From Helichrysum umbraculigerum (taxonomy: Eukaryota > Streptophyta > Magnoliopsida > Asterales > Asteraceae), in the NCBI GenBank assembly GCA_949592205.1, contig CATIUR010000005.1:113039777-113103776 (forward strand): a DNA stretch of 64,000 nucleotides, written 5' to 3'. Below, piece after piece: positions 21,819 through 33,512 of this stretch. The translations under genes were made by a program, and so were the position numbers. Below the pieces are notes generated by a model, which was not told where the DNA came from, made no database searches, and saw nothing but the letters and a program-made list of their open reading frames with translations. The stretch's first letter is position 1. The number at the start of each line of letters is the position of its first letter.

Positions 21819-22472
21819 GTGCTGCAGCAGTATGGTGTCACTCACAAAACTTCGACAGCTTACCATCCACAAACAAATGGGCAAGCTGAAGCGACAAATC
21901 GGGCTTTGAAAAGGATATTGGAACGAACTGTCGGAAATCATGGGCATAGGTGGGCCAAAAAATTAGACGATGCGTTGTGGGCATTCAGAACTGCCTACAA
22001 AACACCATTAGGAACCACACTGTATCGGCTAGTCTACGAAAAGGCGTGTCACCTTCCAATCGAGTAGGAATATCGGGCGTACTGGGCATTAAAACACTGC
22101 AACTTGGAAATTTCAGCAGCTGGAGAATAACGGAGAATGCAATTGAATGAGTTAACAGAGCTAAGAGACCAAGCGTACGACAGTTCGCTAAGCTTCAAGG
22201 AAAGAACTAAAAGGGTCAACGACGCTAAATTGAAGCCCTCTAGGTTCAAACAAGGAGATAAAGTGCTACTCTTCAATTCGCGATTCAAGAAATTCTCCGG
22301 TAAATTCAAAAGTAGGTGGAGCGGACCATTCATAATCTCAAAGGTATTTCCCTCTGGCGCAATCGAACTTGAAGCTCCAGAAGGTAATTTTAAGGTTAAT
22401 GGTCATCGCTTAAAGCATTATGTTGAAGACTTTCCCATCAGGGAAGACGTCTTCATCTTTGAACCTCCATGA
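21819..22472 (+). pseudogene. E2 integrase C-terminal half
   Basis: It continues in register from the stop: TAYHPQTNGQAEATNRALK supplies the catalytic Glu. Two more stops follow (22065-22067 and about 22129). The final open stretch 22137-22472 is the integrase C-terminal domain (FKQGDKVLLFNSRFKKF and WSGPFIISKVFPSGAIEL) and ends at 22472. No chromodomain follows, as expected for Athila. Confidence 0.87.
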
Positions 22473-22789
22473 GTCTTCAAGAAAGGTACAAAGAGTCAAG
22501 CTAGAGACTAGTAAAAGAAGCGCTCTTGGGAGGTACCCCAAGCTTATCTTTACTTTTCTGTCAAAATTTTACTTCTTAGTTTATTTTTGTTAAGTGTGAT
22601 TATCTCTGAACGAAATTTCAGGATTTACTACTTATCAGACTACAAACTTCAAATTTTTACAAAATCAGAGATAAGTTTTAAAAATGCAAATGCCAGAACT
22701 CTGATAACAGAAATCTTTATAAAACATCTTCACACTATCATCATATCTCTGTACATTTGTATTCATCATTTTATGCATTACCTGTTTAT

Positions 22790-22803
22790 TTTGTTTGTTT
22801 CAG
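22790..22803 (+). promoter_or_regulatory. Candidate splice acceptor before the third ORF of E2
   Basis: A T-rich run and TTTGTTTCAG/G end one base before the ATG at 22805. Athila-type elements are thought to express their downstream ORF from spliced RNA; use here is inferred. Confidence 0.45.
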
Positions 22804-22804
22804 G

Positions 22805-23450
22805 ATGGATAGCTCCAGTGACACCAGAGAGATCATAGCTGAGATAACACCGAGACGTCGCAGAGATCGTAGACGAGGACGTAGAGCATGTAGGACCATG
22901 CCCACTATTTGCGAGGAGGACCTTACTGATGTCCCGATCACACATGAGGAGCCATCCGCTGAGAGACCCCCATCACCTGTTCACCAGTCAGCTCCCATAC
23001 CCACTCTTGAGTATGGGCTGACCCGGTTGCAGCCTGGGCCCTCTTTCGGATATTCTACCTTCAGCATGACATCATGTCCACCCTCTATGTGCATGTAAGG
23101 TGAGGCCTTCTGACTGTCCGTTCCATCTTGGTCCGGACCCAGGACCGTCTCGCCCGCCCTGGTCATTCTTCCCTCCCGCTGGACCGTTCGCTGCTGGACC
23201 TTCCACTGCTCCGCCTGCTGCTGTTGAGCCTGCCATGTCATCAGGGAGTGCATCAGCAGAGCCTTCACTTACTGAGCAGTTGATGGTTATGTTGGATGTC
23301 TTTAGCCCACCTCACGCTCATGCTTCTGCTGGCATTACTGAGCCGAGCATGGATACGATGGAGGAGCCTACACCATCACCCACCTCAGTCCTTGCTGCTG
23401 CTATTGCTGACTTTAATCCTGACAGTGATGATCTACTTGATGACTTTTAG
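22805..23450 (+). pseudogene. E2 third ORF in the env-like position, frameshifted
   Basis: After integrase, an ATG at 22805 opens 97 codons (Arg-rich start PRRRRDRRRGRRACR, then Pro-rich), ending at 23096-23098. A second stretch in the next frame (23100-23450) is Pro/Ala-rich and ends in an acidic tail (FNPDSDDLLDDF). Both look like one protein split by a frameshift. I see no signal peptide or membrane segment. Some plant studies find acidic Ser/Pro-rich proteins of unknown role in this position, which fits better than an envelope protein. Function unknown. Confidence 0.5.
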
Positions 23451-25335
23451 TTTATTTAGTTTATTTTATCTTATTTCAGTACTTAGATTTTTTATAACTC
23501 TTTGTTGTTTTTGAGATATGACGTTGTGTTGATGTTTATTGCAGAACTTAGCTTTATGTGGAATGGATGATCTTACACGGGACTGGTCCTCCAATCCAGC
23601 AAATCACACACACCATTTCGACACTAATCTGGTCCTGTCCAGTAAACAGAATGGGGAGTACTTTAAACCTTTCTCCGATTCTGATGATTCTAAGTTTACT
23701 TAAGTTTATGTGTTATAATCTATGCCACATCCTAACTTATCACTAAGTGTGGGATTCCAGCCCAATTCAACACTTAGGAAACATTTTCTTACATGTTCAA
23801 ACTCTAAGTGTGGGATTGTAGTCGTAAAATCTCAACTCAAGAGAACATTAGGGACAATGTTCCTCTAAGTGTGGGATGGTAGGTATGGAATACCTTGGAT
23901 AAACGATTTTTATGTCTACATGGCATATCTCAGAAAATGTTCCCTAAAATTTTTCAAAAATATTTTTCAATAAAACTAAAATATGAGCTAAATCTTGTGA
24001 TTAACTCTAAATTTTTGAGTTTTGGTATGCCTGAAAGAAATCATTTTCAAAATATGAGGAAAATATTTAAAAAACTTAAGGAAATTAAGGTAGAAATTTC
24101 CTAAGCAAAAACGACAATCTAAGAGGGGCATCACATTACTAGGCACATACAACCCAAATTTGCAGTGAGGTTTTGAGCCTTAAAAACATTCATTTTTAAT
24201 GCTACATTGTTCATTTCTTGTGTGTGCCGATGCATGTATCTCTGAAGTAGAACTTGCTCTTGACATACGCTTCGAGACCACATTGGTGTGTACCGTACGC
24301 GGTATAGGCGCAGTTAGATGACCTTGACATTCCTTAGGATTTGAACCCCTTTTTAGCCTTCTCTTTCAAGCCCAACACCCTTCCGATACTCAATTTTAGT
24401 ATCGATGATCCGCCTAGAAAACCCTGTTGAGCCTAAACCTTTTCATTTCTTCAAAACCCTAATCACAAACCTACTTTCCCAAATTCCCAAAATCTTATCT
24501 TAGAATTTTTGAGGTTATGAAAAACATCTTGAAGAATATCCAACTCGATTATCCTACTCGTTCGTGTTCTCCAAAAAAAATCAAACCTCTCTAAAAGTGC
24601 GGGAAAATTAGCACGCAAGAGAGACAAGAGAACAACGGTGCGGGAAAATTAGCACCCGAAGAAAAGATTCGAATTGATCAAGATAAGAGAAAGGATTTCT
24701 GAAGAAGAAAAAAAAAGTAGAAAAAGAAAAGAAAATAAAGCTAAAAAAGCTTCAAAGTATCAACCATTAATGGGAGATCCGATAGAAGACGAGTAGCTAC
24801 TTTATCCGTTCTACAAATAAGTTCTTCATGATTCTTGGAAAGCCTAAGATATGCAACACCCTTACAAATCAAAAAATTCCTTATCCATACCCCTTAACCC
24901 TCACAAAACATTACAACCCCCGAATGTCTTGGGATAATTAGCGCCGTTCTCACCTAAGTGGTAGAGATCCAATTCTCGATCAAGCCTATGACGATGAGTA
25001 CTGCATGACTGACTTTATAAGCGATTTCGTTTGAACTAGATTGATAGGAAACCCGATACACTATTGAGTGAATTGAGTGACCACCTTATGTGAGATCTCT
25101 TAGTCATGTATACTCCAAGATCACGAGAGTTGGAAGTATGCCTATGAGAATCGCTTCTTGTTTTCGAAAGGATCATCTTATTTTTCCTTTGTTTTCTGAA
25201 ACTATTTACTCATATGAGGGAACGGTTACCGACAGGGATGTCATAACTCTCCTTTAAACCTGTTTTAAAAACGTTTTCAAAAGGGATGTTGATGAGTGTT
25301 GCTTGAGGACAAGCAACGTCTAAGTGTGGGATACT
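23451..25335 (+). other. E2 spacer between third ORF and 3' LTR
   Basis: AT-rich non-coding region. It holds three copies of CTAAGTGTGGGAT (about 23744, 23805 and 23864), matching the motif just before the LTR (25319-25331), and two copies of GTGCGGGAAAATTAGCAC (about 24596 and 24639). GCTTGAGGACAAGCAACGTC then the final AAGTGTGGGAT form the expected plus-strand primer region. No supported gene. Confidence 0.7.
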
Positions 25336-26246
25336 TGATGTGACCCAAAAAGTCATGTTTTTAAGAGTATATTTCCACACTTTTTGGACTATTCTTTGGT
25401 GAAAACATTTCAAAACCATCATTATTTACCAAAAATCACCAAGGTAGTCTAAATATAGACATTGCTGCAAAAATCGGTTAAAACGTCCAAATAACACGCA
25501 AACCTAGACAAAATAATCACCATAAATTTTCCGTTCTTAATATTCTTATAGAAATAGACCTTAATTCATATTTTACAATTTTATAGGAAAATCCAAGACC
25601 GAAGGTGAAAGAATCAGAAGAAACGGACGAAAGACGGAGAAGATACACAGTCTAAAAGCTCGCCGATCGTCATCCGGAACACGCAAAAGTCAAACACTTC
25701 TAAATTTGGCAAACTTAGTGTCATCAGAAGTGTAACGGAAAAACGAATCCAATGGCGCAAGAATCAAGCCAAACGGACTCCAAACGAAGAAGATACGGAC
25801 GAACCAAGCAACCGAGAAATCAGCGGAGGTCAAATGGAGCACCAACCCCCCTGGCCACCTAGGTACCGTATACGGTACCCTAGGTGCCGTATACGGCCCT
25901 TAGGGTGCGTATACGGGGGGTTTGCTCTTGTTGGGTGTCGTTTGCCCCCTTGGTCCGTTTGCCCCGTATGCTGCTTTGATGCTTATATTTGGTTCTTCAA
26001 GACTTGTACCAAGGCTTTCATCCTTCTCCTATAAATACCAAGCCTCATTTCTCATTTCAACACACCTTACATCTCTCACACCTCATTCTCACATTTCACT
26101 CTCTCTCTAGTTTAGCATTCTCTTTCTAGCACTACTCTTAGGAGTTAGAGGAGAATTAGTAGGTTATAGTTTAGCTGTAGAAGCTCTTAGTAGCTTTTGT
26201 ACGGAGTTACTCCAAGACTTCAGATATGTGAAGATTTGTCTGTATT
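25336..26246 (+). repeat. E2 3' LTR, left part
   Basis: It begins TGATGTGACCC and follows the start of solo LTR E8 (AAAAAGTCA, TTTTTAAG, GTGAAAACATTTC). It contains three CCGTATACGG-type palindromes (25865-25920) and a CT-rich stretch (26040-26115). It is cut by E5; GTATT is duplicated at 26242-26246 and 60939-60943. Confidence 0.88.
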
Positions 26247-27422
26247 TGTGACAACTCTCCAAATTAGGTATTAATTAACATTTAAGCATGTGCATTCTTA
26301 CGCTAATTTCCTGGTTAAGTTTTAACAAAACTTTTTGATGTGATGTAAGCCTAGCAAGCCCAGTACTTTAAAACATAAAGTATTACAAATTATGTGATTT
26401 ATAATAATCGCGTACAAATATATCGGAACGACCCCGACAAAAAAATAAATAACAAAAGTTCGTGATACAAAATTTATTAATAACTCAATTATTAATTACG
26501 AGTATTTATATATCTATAACAAATAGATCAAATGGTCTAAATATACGTTAAACATAAAACGTATTATAAATGAACAGAAACAATTCTAAAACGTACATAA
26601 AAGGTCCAAATCTGAAAAGTGTTATTTTTCTAACACGTTGTAAAGTATTTAGAACATTACCTCAAAATATGAAATCATAATTCAACTGAAATTTGGCGCT
26701 CAATTGGACGTGCGCAGTAAAATGTACAAAAATGTACATCATTTTAAAATAATGATAACATCATTATTCTAATCATAAATTACGAACCAGGAGAACACCT
26801 ACAAAATAAAAATATAAAAAGTTTACTTTTATATTGCTATAATTATACCCGTACTCGAAATTGAGGTACCAAAAATTTGCACCTAACTCAAATAATTGAG
26901 AGACCACCTACTGGTGATCTCCCATACTCGTTCAAATTATTTTACTCCCTCCTTCCTTCTCCTGTAATCATCTCAACACACACACACATTATCAATCTTC
27001 TTCTTCTTCTTCATTAAGTAACAACATCAGGAAGCAGAAGCATAACCAGGAACATATCATCGTCATCATCATCATCGTCTGCCTTCGTTCATCATTCCCA
27101 CCATTTTTCTCTTTGTAAGGAAACATCTTCCTTTTTAATTTCTACACTTTAAATTCGTTATATAACATGTATTTACATCATAATCTAAATGTATAACTTA
27201 ATAGATTGATGATTTGGGTGATAAAAACGAAATGGGTTTTATAAAACCATAATCTATAAATCCAAAATTTATAAACAAAAACATGTTAAAGGTTGATATT
27301 AAGTTGTCAAAATGCTATATATTGATGTTATAAACATTTGGTATTGATGTATAAAAGATTGAGACCAAACAACTATGTATATATATGTTATCCGTAGCAA
27401 ACAGGGGACTGGAAACGAGTTG

Positions 27423-27702
27423 AATTCGGCGGATTCCCGTGTCCGACCGGCGAATCCTCTGCTGAAAACCAAACGAATCCGGCGGATTCAAGGGAATCCG
27501 GCGGATTCCCACCTTTCGACCCGCACACAAACTCTAGCTAAAAACGATGAAAGAGTAAAAGACAACAACGATCCGGCGGCTCAGTGTTTAGATCCGGCGG
27601 ATCCTCTTAAACTCGAATGAATCCGGCGGATTCATGAGAATCCGGCGGATTCCCCTTATTTGAACTAAATCCGGCGGATTCAAATAGAATCCGGCGGATT
27701 CA
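27423..27702 (+). repeat. E5 5' LTR hairpin array, GAATCCGGCGGATTC units
   Basis: Units of GAATCCGGCGGATTC (dyad about one central base) occur in pairs separated by about 4 nt (AAGG, ATGA, AAAT), with variants such as GATCCGGCGGATCC in which both arms changed together. One pair present in the 3' LTR is reduced to a single unit here. Confidence 0.88.
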
Positions 27703-27865
27703 CATGCTGGGTCAACACCCTGACTTTGATTTTAAACACAAATGATTCCGTTAACAATTATAATTGGTACGAGACCTCATCTAGACTTAATGACATATTG
27801 ATAACGTATAAATGGGATAGATTTGAGACACTAATATGGGCTTTTAAATCTCGTGTTAACAAACA

Positions 27866-27868
<3 letters not shown>

Positions 27869-27934
<66 letters not shown>
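27869..27934. repeat. TA microsatellite in E5 5' LTR
   Basis: About 33 TA units, interrupted once near 27880. The 3' LTR copy (58706-58790) is longer, a normal length polymorphism. It creates Tyr-Ile repeat ORFs that are not genes. Confidence 0.95.
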
Positions 27935-27935
<1 letters not shown>

Positions 27936-30051
27936 CATAACATACAAATATATATATATATATATACGACAAACTTTATACGTTTATATAATCGTTAAAA
28001 CTCGATTCGAAATCATTAACAATGATTTAAATAAACTTGTACGATGATTTTTAGAAAGTGATGATATTTATTTTATAAACGGAAATAAATTCACGTATCA
28101 CGTATATTCTTAAAACAATAGAAAATAGATCGGTTGCATGCAAATAATAATATAAAATAGAAATAGATCGGTTATTATAATGTGCTCCAAAACAAATAAT
28201 AAAATAATAAAATAGCGCGGTTGATTATAAGTGATCTATTTATATATTTTCATATATAACCCTGCACTTCAATACTTTTACTTTAAAGTATCTTTAATTG
28301 TAACATAAGAATGCTAATTAATTTGAAATGGAATATATTATATTCACGATTGTACGATTCTTAACAAATGAAAACTTATATATTTTTATATACGTAAACA
28401 ACATATTGGTTAAATATATATACATACGACACTTAAGAAATATATATTCACATATATATATATATGCAAATGAATTTTACACGTTTAACAAACATACGAC
28501 TTAACAATATACAACAAGTATATTACATAAGTATACATATATAAAACAAATATATGTACTTACAATGATAATGGAATAACGTTCGAATTATACGTACACC
28601 TGTATACAAAGTATATGTACAATTGAAACAAAATGACCTTCCGTTATATAAACGACTACATAATTGTTTGTACACTTAACAAGTGTACGAGTTGAGAAAT
28701 GATAACAATATTTCAACATAATGTCACCAATGAAGTTAACAACTTACATTATTAAGAAATCAACAATTTCTTCAAACAAACAAACCATTAACATAAATTG
28801 ATTAAACAAATCAAACGTACTTATGTTAATACATTTATTGTATTTAGGTTAACAAACCTTGGGCAATTATCTGTTGGCTGCTAGCTTTCCATACCGAGCA
28901 AATCACCGTGATTTCACAGCCCCTACTTTACAAATGTTTTATGTTTTTAAACATAGGGGTGTAAACATAGAAACTTCATGCAAACACATGCAGCAAATTA
29001 TATAAATACTTTATTGCTTTATACAACTGTTTGATATAAAATATTATTTCACAACTGTTTTGGGAATTAGACAACAAATCCTAGTACGGACCCAGACTTG
29101 AAATGTGTGCATGAAAGACCTTATGTCATGCAGACTATAACCATTAGCTAGGTGACTCTAGCCACTGAGTATACGAATAGTACTATTGCCGTGACGACCC
29201 TCCTGTGGATGGAGCGTATACTTAATTGTCCTTCAGGCAAACAACATAAGTTTTGGTTGTGGTTTGGTTATAGGGTTAGGTCGCGTTACTTTAACCTGCG
29301 AGGTTTAGCTCACCTTTCAGGGGATTATAGTCTAAGTATTTCCCACATATTATTTAGGATGAACGTATCCTACAACTGTTTTATACCGGTATACTTACTG
29401 GTTATATTTATATACTGGTGAACAACCAGACATACATTTTGGGTAACAACCCACATAAAACTATATTTTAGGGTAACTATCCCTACCATCTTATAATTTG
29501 CAAGACCTGCAAACATTTATTTATTGAATAACATTTCAATATTACAAATATAAATGGTTTAACATACCACATATTAATTTAAAACCTGTGAATTCACTCA
29601 ACATATTTGTTGACAACTTTCTTTCTATGTTTTACAGGAAATTAGCTACGTAAGTAAGAATCGCATGCATTCAGGATGGACAACCCTGGACTACTTAGGA
29701 TGCCATATATTTTGGGACAGCTTTTGAGGATTTCCTCTGTATTACTGCAGACATTGCAGTTATACTTATGAAATCTTATCTTAACATATGTATTGTAAAA
29801 CTTAAATGTTTTAAACTCTATTACTATTGTACGACTTACATAGTCGTACTACTTTTGTAACAACTGTTAAAGCTGGCATCCTTAATATATTATGTTCTGT
29901 ATGATCATATGCTCTGATACAGTGAATGCACAATTGTAACGTCATCACCCCCGCTGTTAAACTGTTTACACATGATGCTTCCGCTAATTATAACTTGCTT
30001 CCGCTAAACATTAAATAAACATAATTACCGATTTTGGGGGTGTGACAGACT

Positions 30052-30064
30052 TGGTATCAGAGCC
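30052..30064 (+). promoter_or_regulatory. E5 primer binding site
   Basis: TGGTATCAGAGCC four bases after the 5' LTR, complementary to the 3' end of initiator-Met tRNA; it primes minus-strand cDNA. Confidence 0.93.
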
Positions 30065-30682
30065 ATTGGTTATTACGAACTAGAAGTCTTTAGGTGACTG
30101 AAAACCTTAGAGACCTAGACTATAGCCTTGGCTAGAACATTCATGCATTCATACATACATACGTTTGCATACAACTAACATATGATTGACACGTCACACA
30201 CGATTCCTTTTATCCCGATATGTCCTGCTGACAAGCCATGCTATCACATAGGAGAGACCTCCTGTAGACCTTGATTGGTTCGTACACCTAGGAAGTGCAT
30301 CCGAGACCTTCCCGACTGGATGGGGATGTAATGTCTATCTATGGACGACTCAACACTATGGAGACCCATGTAGATGCGGACAGAGAGACAGCTGATGCTA
30401 CTCGCGCACATGTGCTTTGGAAAGGCGTGCTACAGTAATGGGGATTGTTTTAGAAGTTGTTTGAGATTGGCAGTGATAGTAACTGCCGTGATGTTATGTC
30501 TATCTTATTTTCAGTAAACTCTCTGGATAGGGTTGTACATAGTATGTAGTGGAACTTGGGATCGACGGTGTGTAGACAGACCCGTCATACTTTGATTAGT
30601 CTCTGGACCGATGGATATCGAAGAAAAGACTCATCCTGTTCTGTATAAGAACTCGTGTGCTAACTATGATTAGTTATACGAT

Positions 30683-31177
30683 ATGACATATATGTCTGGT
30701 TTATTCCTATTGTTTATGTTACTATGGATACTGAAATATGTCTTTGTAACCTATAGATCTCTTGAAATTGGAAAAATGGCAGAACCTGTCATAAGTGAAT
30801 ACCCATCAGACGATGACATGATCATCGACGAGCAGATACAATATGTATATGTCGATACCGAAACGATTCCGATAGTGGAACTTGTGGAAGAAGAAATTGA
30901 GAACCACCAATTCGGCATGGTCGACATAGAGGAGTACGAAAGAGTACGAGACCAGGCTGAAAGATTGGATGGTCAAAATTGGGAGCTTGTGTTCAAATGT
31001 AGGAACCGTGAGCTAGAATTGAGAATCCTAAAGAGGCCTATGATTGTCCGAGTTAAGGATAAAATACGTTTCTGGAAGAAAGTGGCTAGTAATCGCAAGA
31101 AAAGAGTTAAGTCTTGGATCAAACGTCTGTGCAAATGCTCAACTGAGAATGATCTGGACTATTATCCGACTCTGTGA
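30683..31177 (+). CDS. Unknown 164-aa membrane-segment ORF in the E5 leader
   Basis: It lies between the primer site and gag. Residues 5-23 (SGLFLLFMLLWILKYVFV) form a strong hydrophobic segment. A very acidic stretch (EYPSDDDMIIDEQI, VELVEEEIE) comes next, then a charged helical part (ERVRDQAERLDGQNWEL) and a basic C-terminus (RFWKKVASNRKKRVKSWIKR). A second possible start (MAEPVISEYP) would omit the membrane segment. No family is recognised. It is the longest ORF of the leader and is open while gag and pol of the same element carry stops, but chance cannot be excluded. E7 has a different leader ORF at the matching place. Confidence 0.45.
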   Translation: MTYMSGLFLLFMLLWILKYVFVTYRSLEIGKMAEPVISEYPSDDDMIIDEQIQYVYVDTETIPIVELVEEEIENHQFGMVDIEEYERVRDQAERLDGQNWELVFKCRNRELELRILKRPMIVRVKDKIRFWKKVASNRKKRVKSWIKRLCKCSTENDLDYYPTL

Positions 31178-31866
31178 TACAAAACTATACTGGAAACACG
31201 CTACTTCTCTCCCAATCTGAATCAGGAGTAAAAGTGAAAAATCTACACTGCGACAGAGAACATAGCTAAAGATAGCTTAATAATGAACTGATGAAGAACT
31301 GTCGTAGGAATATAATTATTTTGTTAAGATCTAGGTATAGCTGAGTTTAGTCAAATTAGTACTGTATCAACTCGTGTTGTACTGAAAACCTCTCTTGATG
31401 GATATAGAAGATTCCATCAAGTTTTGTATGGAACAATGTAAGAACGTTTCAGTTAATGTATATTATAACTTAGGTTCGATTCGAAATTTCGTGTTTATTA
31501 CATTCATTCCTATATACGTATGATGGAAAAGTTATCATTTAGTAATCGTTGAATCTATTTCTTACAACTTTGAAAACCTACTATACTTTGAATTATTGAT
31601 TTTATCTTGAATTCCATAAAACATTGATTGCGCTAGAACGATGATGAAAAGAAATATGTATTTGGCATTATATAATGACGCCTAGCCAACGTGATTATAT
31701 TGTACAAAGTACATATGGGTATTTCAAAGTCGTGCGACATACAATGTGAAACCTTATTCTTTCAAATTCTCCATACTATTCATTTGATAGACAATGTGAA
31801 ATCTTGTTCATCACATTCATTATCTTGGCATTGACTTCTGCATTTTATTCATCGCAGAACTGAATC

Positions 31867-33512
31867 ATGCCGCCAAAACGACGAATTACTAGGAACAGTC
31901 AGAACACAACTGTACCCCCTACACCTGAAACCATTCCACCACCTAACACTGTGGAAACTACTGAACAGATGATTGCTAGACGCATTGCTGAAGGTATTGC
32001 CGAGTATGAGGCAAGCCGAAACCGTGAGAATGGGATTAATAACAGTGGATCGACCCCTATTAACACTGAGACTGCTGTGAATACCCGCCGAGGGTGTTCA
32101 TATAAGACATTTCAGGCATGTAAGCCACCTCCTTTCTGTGGCACTGAAGGTGCTATTGGTATTATACACTGGATAGAAAAGATGGATTATGTGTTGGACA
32201 TCAGTGATTGTCTACCAGACACTGCGATAAAGTATGTCGCCTGCACACTAGCTGATAAAGCTTTGACTTGGTGGAACAGTCAAGTCCAGTCGATGGGATG
32301 ACCAGCTGCTTATTCCATGACATGGGAAACATTGAAGCATATGATGATGGAAGAATTCTGCCCTCGCAGTGAGATGCAGAAAATTGAGACTGAGCTGTGG
32401 AACATTACCATGATTGGGGCTGATATCACTGGTTATACAACCAGGTTCCAAGAACTAGCTCGTCTTGTGCCACATATGGTAACACCTGAGTACAAGCGTA
32501 TTGAACGCTATGTGTATGGACTGGCACCACAGATCAGGAGTTTAGTCACGTCCTCCAAACCTAACACCTTCAGGGGCGCTGTTACCCTAGCGCAGAGTTT
32601 GACTGATGAAGCAGTTAGAATGGGGACGCTGACACAGAAAACTGTGCCGGCCAAGGTTGAGCCGAGCAGTGCTGAAGCTGGTAGTTCTGGAGGTAAGAAG
32701 CGTAAATGGAATGACCGTCAGGGTTAATCCAACAAGAAAGGATCTGGAAATCCTATGTCTTATGCTGTTACCGTTGTGGAACCGAAGCCATACTTAGGCA
32801 ACAAACCTAAGTGTGATAAGTGTAACAAACACCATGAGGGTGAATGCTGGTTTTGCGACAGCTGCAAGGGATGGGGTCACAAAACCCAAAACTGTAAGGT
32901 AAACCCTACCCCTAAGGGAAACACTGCTCGCCAAAACCAAGGATGTTTTGAATGTGGCGACACGAGGCATTATCGGAACCGTTGCCCTCGACTCAACAAC
33001 CAAAACCGCAATGCCAACAATGCCCACAACCACAACAATAATGGAAACAACCGCGGTAACAACAACAACAATCAGCCAGCTCGTGGACGCGTGTTCATGT
33101 TAGGAGCACCAGAGGAACGACAGGATCCTAACACAGTCACTGGTACGTTTCTAGTAAACAACCACTTTGCTTCTGTGTTATTTGATTCCGGTGCTGATTT
33201 AAGCTTTGTGTCCACTGAGTTTAGACCACTATTAGAAATCGAATCCCTTAAGCTAGATAACAAATATACTGTGGAGCTAGCCGATGGTAAGTTGATTGAA
33301 TCAGGAGAAATAGTACCAGGATGTTCCTTAACATTAGAAGGTCATTCTTTCAAGATAGACTTACTACCGGTAGAACTAGGGAGCTTCGATATAGTGGTTG
33401 GCATGGATTGGTTGTCATTAAACAGCGCAGAGATCATATGTCATGAAAAGATTATACGGTTACCTTTATCGTCAGGAGAAATATTGATGATTCAAGGAGA
33501 AAAGAGTAATCG
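31867..33512 (+). pseudogene. E5 gag and protease
   Basis: Starts MPPKRRITRNSQNT. The capsid region includes FCGTEGAIGIIHWIEKM and ALTWWNSQ, and CDKCNKHHEGECWFC plus CFECGDTRHYRNRC give zinc-knuckle motifs. Protease follows with VLFDSGADLSFVS and GSFDIVVGMDWLS. Stops at 32299-32301 (probably Trp to TGA) and 32725-32727 break it into three open pieces in the same register. The solo LTR at 33513-37080 interrupts it just after GEKSNR, and the frame resumes at 37086 as VVKMITCMKANKYLRKGY. Gag forms the particle; protease matures it. Confidence 0.9.

Larger units (their letters stand above)
26247..30047 (+). repeat. E5 5' LTR (3,801 bp)
   Basis: TGTGACAACTCTCC...GGGGGTGTGACA. In order: TATAATTATA (26838), CT-rich stretch, CTTT/GTAAG (GT at 27115-27116), hairpin array (27423-27702), TA microsatellite (27869-27934), GCTAG-6nt-CTAGC hairpin (29147-29162), acceptor-like CTATGTTTTACAG (AG at 29636-29637), terminal CCGCTAAAC block. 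It differs from the 3' LTR mainly by TA-run length and loss of hairpin units. Confidence 0.94.

Noticed and set aside
27726..28047. Tyr-Ile repeat ORFs here and at 58569-58798 and 59171-59395
   Set aside because: Translations of TA microsatellites.
29152..29421. 89-codon ORF repeated at 60043-60312 and partly, reversed, at 34207-34407
   Set aside because: It is in the conserved E5-family LTR block; copies are recent duplicates, the related E4 LTR breaks the frame, and no start context or family is recognisable.
30052..30064. Possible tRNA gene fragments at TGGTATCAGAGCC sites (also 16877, 17771, 44969, 53198)
   Set aside because: Only the 3'-complement of initiator-Met tRNA is present, directly beside LTRs: primer binding sites, no cloverleaf.
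31178..31866. Possible further gene between the E5 leader ORF and gag
   Set aside because: AT-rich with no credible ORF or RNA gene; treated as leader.
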